DNA from: a virus
DNA length: 64,000 nucleotides
IMG/VR virus record: IMGVR_UViG_3300018036_000004
Span: 1-64,000 of that record
Direction: 5' to 3' (one strand)
The notes under the pieces were generated by a model that was not told the DNA's origin, made no database searches, and worked only from the letters and a program-made list of their open reading frames with translations. A program made the translations under genes and the position numbers. Positions 39,569 to 47,300 of the stretch are shown in pieces. Every line of letters starts with the position of its first letter. Position 1 is the stretch's first letter.

Positions 39569-40156
39569 ATGAACATCTTTACAATAGAATATAAGAATAT
39601 ACCTACACTAGATAATAAACATAAAGTAGAAATAGATTGGATTAGATCTGGCCAAACACAAGACGACCTAAGAACAGTTAAGATGGTAACTGAAACTACC
39701 CAACTACTATGTACAGCTGTTAATCTAAATGTTGGTAAACAAGTTACTAGATATAAAACAGCCCACCAACACCACCCATGCTCTAAATGGACTAGACACT
39801 CTTACATGAACTGGTGTAACTTACTTACTCATGGTATGGCCTTATCCTTTGAATACACAAAAAGATTTGGTAAGATACATAAGTGTCATGACGTACTACT
39901 ACAGCTTAACCAATGGAACTTGTTTGGGTTTAACAATACAACACTAGAAGACATATTCCCTAACTATAACTCTACGCCTGTATACCTATGTATACCTGAA
40001 GAATACATAAGAGAAAACGATCCAGTACTATCCTATAGACTATTCTATACCAGTAAACCTAGAATGAGATACAAAAGACAACAACCACCTACTTGGTTTA
40101 CGGAGATGAGAACACTACCCTATGAGTCTAGTACAGGTGTGTTAATACCTTCCTAA
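39569..40156 (+). CDS. conserved phage protein of the 'MNIF...HPC.W' type
   Basis: 195 residues. The pattern MNIFTIE, VKMVTETTQLLCTAV, HPCSKWTRHSYMNW, SFEYTKRFGKIHKCHDVL, IPEEY, PVLSYRLFYTSK and PPTWF matches a family frequent in phages, in databases sometimes attached to pyrimidine-dimer DNA glycosylase names. The sequence of conserved H, R, Y and K suggests an enzyme. The usual D-P-x-x-A-A and C-D-K-H near the N terminus are altered here. The start has no clear ribosome site. Confidence 0.65.
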   Translation: MNIFTIEYKNIPTLDNKHKVEIDWIRSGQTQDDLRTVKMVTETTQLLCTAVNLNVGKQVTRYKTAHQHHPCSKWTRHSYMNWCNLLTHGMALSFEYTKRFGKIHKCHDVLLQLNQWNLFGFNNTTLEDIFPNYNSTPVYLCIPEEYIRENDPVLSYRLFYTSKPRMRYKRQQPPTWFTEMRTLPYESSTGVLIPS

Positions 40157-40565
40157 ACCAACCTGATGGGATTTTTCCTACAGAACTGCACCATTAACTT
40201 CCGAATGAGTACGGACTACCCAATTCTCGTACATTAGATGTGTATTGAAAATTCAAAAGTAAATCCTAACGGTATTTAAACTAGGGATCTAAAGTCCAGT
40301 GTTATGTTGTATGTATTATGTTGTATGTATTATGTTGTATGTGTACTGTGTGTAAGTCTTACTGTGTTCAAAGTATACCTCAAAACCTTTTAGTCCATTA
40401 TTTATAAGAAATTGGTTTTGTAAGTGTAATTAGTGAATGGTGGAAATTGTTGTTATATAATTTTGCAAAGCTTTTTCCGATCGGGGGATTATGTACATAA
40501 ATAGTTTATCCGTATGTATAGGGTGTATTATTATGTACGACTTTAATAAGGAGTTTTAATATGGC
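40157..40565. other. non-coding gap with 14-bp tandem repeats
   Basis: No gene seen on either strand. It contains three tandem copies of a 14-base unit and, near its right end, a T-rich/GATCGGGGGATTATG stretch. A promoter for the next genes is likely; AAGGAG lies at the end. Confidence 0.5.
40303..40344. repeat. 14-bp tandem repeat, three copies
   Basis: TTATGTTGTATGTA twice exactly, and once with a final G. Direct repeats in a non-coding gap; possible protein-binding sites. Confidence 0.8.
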
Positions 40566-40577
40566 TTGGAAAATAAA

Positions 40578-40769
40578 ATGATGCAAAACTTTATTAACAA
40601 ACTTCCATACAGTCTTAGATGGACAACCCATAATTTAGTAGCACATCCAGCATTAGAAGTACTATACTTACTATCCATTCTTTTTAAATATCCCAAGTTG
40701 AATGATTGGGGAAATCGATTACACGATTGTACAATACCAAAACATGAAAAAGGGTCTGGGAGGGGTTGA
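40578..40769 (+). CDS. small conserved-looking phage protein, start in doubt
   Basis: 63 residues (MMQNFINKLPYSLRWTTHNL...). NLVAHPALEVLYLL and NRLHDCTIP look like a small phage/prophage family I have seen but cannot name. The strong AAGGAG upstream serves a different ATG (40561) that reads MAWKIK then TGA overlapping this gene's ATG; either a leader peptide couples translation, or a one-base change has split the original N terminus. Confidence 0.6.
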   Translation: MMQNFINKLPYSLRWTTHNLVAHPALEVLYLLSILFKYPKLNDWGNRLHDCTIPKHEKGSGRG

Positions 40770-41098
40770 TGGCTAAGTTATTCTATTTACAAAGAACAGA
40801 AGACGAGTCTGGTGTTAGTGGTACGGGTAAGATAGCCCAAGGTGTTATCTTTGATAATGGGAAAGTAGCTCTAACCTGGTTGTCAGATCATCCTAGTGTG
40901 TCAATGTATGACAATATAGGGGATGTTAGAGTTATACATGGGCATGAGGGTAAAACAGAAGTGGTAATGGAACAAGATTGGAAAAGATCTTTTCAAGAGT
41001 TAAAGTCTGCTTTACATAACTTTGATATGGTAAGTGTAATGAAAGGTTGTGTACCGGAAGGCAGTGAAACAAAGGATTTATTAGATAAACACAAGTGA
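40769..41098 (+). CDS. conserved phage hypothetical protein
   Basis: 109 residues. TEDESGVSGTGKIAQGVIF, FDNGKVALTWLSDHPSVSMYD and VRVIHGHEGKTEVVM form a pattern seen in many phage and prophage proteins without known function. It starts by TGATG overlap with the preceding gene and has GGGAGGGG upstream. Confidence 0.65.
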   Translation: MAKLFYLQRTEDESGVSGTGKIAQGVIFDNGKVALTWLSDHPSVSMYDNIGDVRVIHGHEGKTEVVMEQDWKRSFQELKSALHNFDMVSVMKGCVPEGSETKDLLDKHK

Positions 41099-41109
41099 TA
41101 GGAGTAAGT

Positions 41110-41508
41110 ATGTCACAAATCAAGGTTGTAGTAGAATTAAACATAGATGAGGAAGGTAACATTCAGACTTTACATTATCCGTTAGATGAAGAAAACGAGA
41201 AGATGTTGAATGCCTTACCTGCTGGAGGTTTACCTCATTTATCTCAGTCGTTAATGATCGAGTCTTTTAAAAGGGAAGCGTATGTTTCTTTTGTGTCTGT
41301 ATTAAGTCAAGGTACCGCCATAGAGGATATACATCCAGAGGAAGTCAAACAAGTATGTAGGGGTCGTTTTGATAAGGCTTTAGATAAGTACTTGGGTGCT
41401 ATTTGTGGAATGGTTATGTTGGAACATATGCCACAAACAGAAGAAGCCTCTGACAGTGAACCAGAGGCTTCAAGTGGGGAAGAAGTAGATACGATTAGTT
41501 TCGACTAA
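41110..41508 (+). CDS. hypothetical acidic protein
   Basis: 132 residues from the ATG with TAGGAG upstream. Acidic C-terminal third (EEASDSEPEASSGEEVDT). No family recognised. Its stop overlaps the stop of the converging gene by four bases, with no terminator between. Confidence 0.6.
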   Translation: MSQIKVVVELNIDEEGNIQTLHYPLDEENEKMLNALPAGGLPHLSQSLMIESFKREAYVSFVSVLSQGTAIEDIHPEEVKQVCRGRFDKALDKYLGAICGMVMLEHMPQTEEASDSEPEASSGEEVDTISFD

Positions 41509-41792
41509 GTATCTGTAGACATTACATAAGGTTGGATAGATTCTTGTAAGGCTTGCAAGTTAACAGTATAGTTTTCAGGTGTATCGCTATCCAGCCTGTT
41601 TTGTATTAAGTGTTTAAGGTTACTAGGGTTTAAGTTATCTAGTAGAACATGACCAAGTAGTAGGACATCTTTTTGTTCTAACTGTATAGTCTTAATGTCG
41701 TACTCAGAAGTATTTGTAGGTAGGTCTATACTATCAAAGACCAGTTTAAAGTTATTTGTATTGTGTTTACTTGTAACAAGGTATAGTGTCAT
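41505..41792 (-). CDS. small hypothetical protein
   Basis: 95 residues, no family recognised; converges on and overlaps the + strand gene at its end. Coupled by one-base overlap to the zinc-ribbon gene upstream; AAGGAGAAA precedes its ATG. Confidence 0.58.
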   Translation of the reverse strand: MTLYLVTSKHNTNNFKLVFDSIDLPTNTSEYDIKTIQLEQKDVLLLGHVLLDNLNPSNLKHLIQNRLDSDTPENYTVNLQALQESIQPYVMSTDT

Positions 41793-42043
41793 TATTTCTC
41801 CTTACCGGATCTACATTTAGAACACCAAGATTGTGGTATTTTCTTGCCGTTAATAGTTCTCCAACCAAAGTGTTCTTCTACAGTATCAAAGAGTTCACAG
41901 TTAGGACATTTAGTATATGTACTGTAAAAGTTTTGAATTCTGTCTTCTACATCAGTAAGAACTTGTTTCACTTTAGTTTTGTGTGGTACTGTTAAAGTAA
42001 CAGTAATAGTATCTTTGTTTCGAATAGTAGTAATTTGATGCAT
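41792..42043 (-). CDS. small zinc-ribbon protein
   Basis: 83 residues from the ATG with a very strong GGAGGTGAAT upstream. KCPNCELF and SWCSKCRSG supply four cysteines for a zinc ribbon after a beta-rich N-terminal half. Probably nucleic-acid binding; no specific family. Confidence 0.65.
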   Translation of the reverse strand: MHQITTIRNKDTITVTLTVPHKTKVKQVLTDVEDRIQNFYSTYTKCPNCELFDTVEEHFGWRTINGKKIPQSWCSKCRSGKEK

Positions 42044-42082
42044 ATTCACCTCCATATTTATATACTGTAAAGTTGTGTGTGT

Positions 42083-43336
42083 TTATAGGTTTCTACTTCC
42101 AATACTGTCGGGTAGTTCTGGATAAAGTTCTTTGAGTTTACAATAGAATATATAAGTGTGGGCATATTCCCAAGGCTTACCTCTAGGTGTTAAGTATTGT
42201 GTTTCATTTAAGTGTTGACTTAAGTCTTCCATAGAGAAAGAAGGATTAGTTTCCACAAAAGCTTTAACAATTTTGTGTATACATTGATAGTAGTAGGCTG
42301 TGGGTGTCATACCTACTTTTTCACAGTTACGAAGAACAGACATAGCGGACATACAAAACATCCCCGCCAGTTCATCGTATCTAATTGGGTGTGTTTGACT
42401 TTCAAGAATACTTATTAGTTTGGTTTTAAAAGTAGTGTCTAACAAGTATTGTTTAACAGCGTCGTTATGGTTCTTAATTAAAGGTTGTAGTAATCCGTTA
42501 AGGTTTTCTACACTCTTGTATAAAGTCTGGTCATCACACAAAGATGGAAGAATGTCTTTTATATCTTTTATTGTAATAGTGTGTGTTAAAGGTAAAGTGC
42601 TTATATACTTCTGTATTCTAGGTAGTAGTACGGTTACATCTTGTTTTTGAATACAGATACCATGTTTATTACAAAGGATTGTAACGGACCATCGACCAAA
42701 GGACTTACCGTTTTTATTAGTATAGCCGGCTTCGTTTAGTTTCTTAGTAATCTCAGCATATGTCAAAGGTTGTTGTTCTAACAAGGATTTAATATAAGTT
42801 ATGGATTCTGGGTCTTCTAGTTTAGGTTGTTCCTGTTGAACGATAACACTATCCTCAAAGTTGATGTTAGTAACATCTGGTAGTAAGGTATAAGGATTAA
42901 ACACTTGAGGGTCAAACTCACAGATTTCCTCTATTGGTGTAGGTTGTATCTTTCTAAGACTTTGAACAGCCACAACACCTTTAACAGTTTGTACACCTCT
43001 AGTTTGTAGATAATAATTCAAACCATTACTAGACCAAGGTTTACCTTGAGTATTAGTAATTCTTAAACTGTTTAGAATGGAACAAAGTGTATTGCTAGAT
43101 ATAAGTGTTTTACCATGTTCTTCCAAAACTAAACTCAAGTCTACTAAGGGTGCGTCTATAAGGAAACTTAAAACTCTTTTTCTTTTAGGTAATGAGTTCT
43201 TAGTACGCATATAGTGAATAGTCTGTTTAGACACTTGTTTACCAAAAGACAACAGTTTAACCATGTCTTGGTCTTTATAGCCTTGTAGTGTATACTTCAG
43301 GATCTCAGTTTTTTGTTGTAAGTCCAGTTCTACCAT
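42083..43336 (-). CDS. multi-helix-turn-helix protein with recombinase-type repeats
   Basis: 417 residues from the ATG with AGGAG upstream. The N terminus has a helix-turn-helix-like VKLLSFGKQVSKQTIHYMR. Three later segments share the pattern L-x-x-x-x-x-(T)-x-x-G-K-(P/S)-(W/F): ITNTQGKPWSSNGLNYYL near 105, NKNGKSFGRWSVTILC near 230 and LTPRGKPWEYAHTYIFY near 390. This pattern is that of the DNA-binding 'recombinase' domain of large serine recombinases, here without the catalytic serine domain. Likely a DNA-binding regulator or structural DNA protein. Confidence 0.6.
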   Translation of the reverse strand: MVELDLQQKTEILKYTLQGYKDQDMVKLLSFGKQVSKQTIHYMRTKNSLPKRKRVLSFLIDAPLVDLSLVLEEHGKTLISSNTLCSILNSLRITNTQGKPWSSNGLNYYLQTRGVQTVKGVVAVQSLRKIQPTPIEEICEFDPQVFNPYTLLPDVTNINFEDSVIVQQEQPKLEDPESITYIKSLLEQQPLTYAEITKKLNEAGYTNKNGKSFGRWSVTILCNKHGICIQKQDVTVLLPRIQKYISTLPLTHTITIKDIKDILPSLCDDQTLYKSVENLNGLLQPLIKNHNDAVKQYLLDTTFKTKLISILESQTHPIRYDELAGMFCMSAMSVLRNCEKVGMTPTAYYYQCIHKIVKAFVETNPSFSMEDLSQHLNETQYLTPRGKPWEYAHTYIFYCKLKELYPELPDSIGSRNL

Positions 43337-43413
43337 ATGTTCTCCTGTGGTTAGATACAGATATATACTAAAACACAAGAAAAAATTATAGGTTATTTTA
43401 TATTTTTAAAAGT

Positions 43414-43659
43414 CTAGTTAACATACACCACTGTATCCCAAGGACCTAAGTGTTCTGGTGTAAGTACTACTCTATACTTACAATCTAGTAAGACAGTGTT
43501 CCAAGTGTCACTGTCAATCACCATTTGTGTAGAGAAGGGTATTCCTAAGTTTAATTGTAGACAGCACACATACATAAACAATACCAAGTCTTCACACTCG
43601 AATTGTTTTAAATAGGCTGTGCCGTCTATTACGGTATATTGAAACTGTAGGAATCTCAT
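43414..43659 (-). CDS. small hypothetical protein
   Basis: 81 residues, beta-rich, four cysteines spread over the chain; no family recognised. The upstream site is weak (AATGATG AATGAG). Between two well-supported genes and in the same direction. Confidence 0.5.
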   Translation of the reverse strand: MRFLQFQYTVIDGTAYLKQFECEDLVLFMYVCCLQLNLGIPFSTQMVIDSDTWNTVLLDCKYRVVLTPEHLGPWDTVVYVN

Positions 43660-43704
43660 TCATCATTTATTGTATTAGTATTATCATATTTAATAAACAA
43701 ATTA

Positions 43705-43748
43705 AAGGACCCACAACCTATAAACTTTTCCCTTAGGTTGGGGTCCTT
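43705..43748 (-). terminator. hairpin terminator
   Basis: AAGGACCcACAACCTA / TAGGTTGgGGTCCTT stem (one mismatch), then TTTAAT on the - strand; behind the gene at 43781. Confidence 0.7.
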
Positions 43749-43780
43749 AGTAGTATTGTAGTTTATAACTGGGTTTAAAG

Positions 43781-44254
43781 TTATAATAAAACTTTGTAGT
43801 CTAGTGTAATGTAACCCTCGACATAAAAACCACCATCAATGTCAAAAGCTGAGTAAACATCTAAGGATGTATATTCTGTGTCTTCTAACTGTTCGTTTAA
43901 TATGTTCTCCACAAAACCAACAGCTTCCCTCTCACTTATATCGTAGACCTTGGTGTTAACAACAACACCCATTGGATAGTTATAATCTAAACGGGCCTCT
44001 ATAGTAGTATCTGAGTCTACATAAACATCTGACACAAGGTATTGTATACCTAAAGCTTTCTTTTGTAGTAAGGTACTAAAACCTCTATTACTCTGGTAGA
44101 GTTGTAAGAAGTATTTATTTAAGTCCTTTTCAGACATACCTAAAGCTTCAGCTAATACAATTGCTTGTTTTAGATGGGAGGAGGATCTGTCTCCGTTCCA
44201 GTTATTAAAAGTCTCTTGGAAAACTTGATCTAATTTTGGATCAATTTTGGTCAT
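43781..44254 (-). CDS. QA-module protein
   Basis: 157 residues. SSHLKQAIVLAEALGMSEKDL in the first 50 residues is a good QA module, like the proteins at 56.6-61.8 kb. The rest is beta-rich (YVDSDTTIEARLDYNYPMGV) and resembles the two-part layout of those genes: helical module, then a beta domain. A single-gene unit between two terminators. Confidence 0.6.
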   Translation of the reverse strand: MTKIDPKLDQVFQETFNNWNGDRSSSHLKQAIVLAEALGMSEKDLNKYFLQLYQSNRGFSTLLQKKALGIQYLVSDVYVDSDTTIEARLDYNYPMGVVVNTKVYDISEREAVGFVENILNEQLEDTEYTSLDVYSAFDIDGGFYVEGYITLDYKVLL

Positions 44255-44308
44255 ACTAGTAATCCTTGTTTTGTTAATTTATCTTCTACAATTTTATAAA
44301 CAAATAAA

Positions 44309-44337
44309 AAGGGGGGTCCTTTTACAAGACCCCCCTT
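44309..44337 (-). terminator. terminator of the tail sheath gene
   Basis: Ten-bp GC-rich stem AAGGGGGGTC / GACCCCCCTT, followed by TTTTTATTTG on the - strand. The strongest hairpin in the window, as fits a highly transcribed structural gene. Confidence 0.9.
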
Positions 44338-44360
44338 AGTTCAGGTTCCTTTAGTTCGGT

Positions 44361-47300
44361 TTACAAACTAGAACGAACATTGAAAGTAATTACAATGTAG
44401 ATCAATGGGAACACTGGTTGGTAGTAGGCTTCCACTTCGATAGCCGTTGCATCCGTTTCAGATACTTTAGCACTAGCAGGAATAAAGGTAGCAATAATTT
44501 GGTTACCCACAAGTCCTTTAAGAGTAGCGTTTAACTGACCCTCGATTTGACTTGTAATCCCTGGTAAGAACTTAATACCAATGAAACGATCCAAAGTAGC
44601 ACGGGCTTGTCTTTGAACTTCATCTGCAATAGTAATAACAGAAGGAGTTCTAGACAAAGTGTTAGTCATGTCTGTTGTAAGACCGTGACGAACAGAAATA
44701 ACCTGTCTGTCTTGTCCAATAACAGTCACACCTCTAACGGCCACTTGGTTTTGTGCTACAGCATCTAACTTACGAGCAACTTCATCAAATCCAACAATAC
44801 GACCACGAGTCCAAGGAGTCGCAACATCAATTGTAGGACTTGCTCTGTTACCAGCCCAAGCGGCTGCTACATAAGTACCATCCACCAAGTAAGACTTAAC
44901 AGAACCATCCGCTGCAGTTAAAGACAATGTAACAATGTCCGGATACATAATTCTCAAACGAGAACGTTTAACGGCTTCTGCTATATTACCGACCTGTCTA
45001 GGTTGTGTTCCAGCACTAACACCAACAATCGCAGTTCTTTCCGCACGATAACGAATAGAACTTTGAATGTCACAATGTCTAGCCAAGTATTGGAACATTG
45101 GTAAACTATCACCCCGCATAGGAACAATGTAGTTAGGATAAATACCACCAGGTAAAGACCCTTCTACTTCATCGATAGCCTTAATGTAAGCGTCAATAGA
45201 AGCAGAGTCCGGAGTACCATCGTTGTTAATGTCTTCATCCTTTTCTACTTGTTTAATAGCAATGATTACGGCACCATTCAAGAACGCTAAGTAAGCACCT
45301 AAGGAAACAGGATTAGAAGGAGTCTTTTCACCAAACGCTTGTTCTACAGTCGCTTGTTTAGTGTAAATCTGACTACTAAAATCTTGTTTACGATAGTTGT
45401 ACGACACATAGTAGATGTCTCCTACACTAGGTTCATTTCCACCACTTGCATAAGTAGTAACAACAGCCGAGTCTCCAACATTAACACCTAAAGTATTAGA
45501 AACAATTGTTTCTACTCCCGGTAAAGTATTAATAGGAAGATTGGAGTCTGTTGTAACAACCTTACGAAGTTTGAAAGTGAAACTTTCACCTGTAGGATAA
45601 CTAGCGCCACCAGGTCTTGGTAAAACAGTAAAAGTCAAACCAGTAACTAAGTCACGATAGGTTTGTCCAACATTACCATCTTGTCCATTACCACTATTAA
45701 GTACAGAAGTATTAGCTGAACCCGAACCGTCAATAGGATCAGAAGATGTAACATAGAAACCATCTATGGATGGTTCACCAACATTACCTTCTCCACCAGT
45801 AACACCTAATCCAGTACCAGGTCTTGTTACAGAGTCTACAGCGGCTTCTACAATAGCAATAGAACTAGAAGTTCCAACACCAGAAGTACCTAAACTTTGT
45901 AAGTACAAGAACTCTCCACCAACACTATCACGAATAGTTTTAGCAATACCCACTTTAGTAAAGTAAGCAGACGCACCACCATCTGCCCAGTCGATTAAGT
46001 GCAATGCTATAGACGCTTGGTCGTGTGCCAAAAGAGCACTAACCAATGTTTCCACTTCTACAACAGTTCTAAATACTTGTTCACCGGTATTGAATCCAAG
46101 TGTGTCGTTAGCAGAACCATTACCAATAGTAATAGAAGCATCTGAACTAGAACTAGCACCACGGAAACGGATACCCACACCTTCTTGCATTACCAATCCA
46201 CTAGCCAAACCTTGAGCAACCATGGCCGCTTGGATTTGGTTTAAGACTGTATTCGCTGTACCAATAGGACCTAAAGGAACATCTGCAGATGTTGTAATAG
46301 CACCGCCAGTACCGTCTGTAAACTCAATAGTTACAGGTACACCTTCGAAAGTAAACTTAAAGATGTTACTTTGTGGGTTAGTTGAACTTGGACCATAGAA
46401 AGTTACTAAAGGTTGTCCACTACCGTCTTGTCCACCTTCAAGTCCAATGTGTGAACTAATAGTAGGTTCCATAACTGTACCACGAATACCACTAACACCA
46501 ATTTCGTTAGAAGTAAGACCACAGTTATTGTTTCCACTACCACCTAAGACTTGAATAAAGGCTTGGTCTTGAACATATTGTCCATCCATAGAACCAGATT
46601 TTCCAGGTACAAGGCGGTTACGAAGAATAAGTCTATCATAACGCTTTTGTCCTGAGGCACCTGTAAGTGAGAACACACGAGCAATTTTACCATTAACAAG
46701 TTTGGCTTGTCCACCTTGTGCACTGTCAGTATCGAAACCTGCTAACACAGCAAAGTCACGAGCAGGAGTTCCATTAGTTACAAACTCCAAGAAACCACCG
46801 TCAGTATCTGTATGATCTGGAATCAAACTAAATACTAATCTTCCACTAGTATCGGCTTCTACTGTAATAATACAGGAAAGACCCGCTACACCAACTGCTG
46901 TGTTTACTGCAGTTTGAATAGCAGATACTAAGTCACTTACAGAACCATAAGTACTTGCGGGAATTGTGACAGAGATTGGAACAGAACCTTTAACGGAACC
47001 AGTGTAGTTAAGTTCAATTTGATCAAACTCACTCGCACTGATAACAGTAGGAGCCAAGAACTGTGTTACTCCAGTAATACTAGGAGCAGCATCTGGATTG
47101 TACAAGTGGAATACAGAAGTAGCATCGAAAGTACCACCATCAAGTGTTAACACACCATTAACAGAGGCTGTAACAGTTCTAACTGTAGTACTTACACCAG
47201 TACCTCCTGTACACACAAGTTGCCAGCCTGCATACAGATTATCTGTATCACAAGGCATTTCCGAAGCGGGAATTGTAAGTGTGTTAAGACCACCCGCACT

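Noticed and set aside
42083-43336. Serine recombinase or integrase
   Set aside because: The motifs are only of the DNA-binding type; no catalytic resolvase domain or Ser motif at the N terminus, and no attachment-site repeats nearby.
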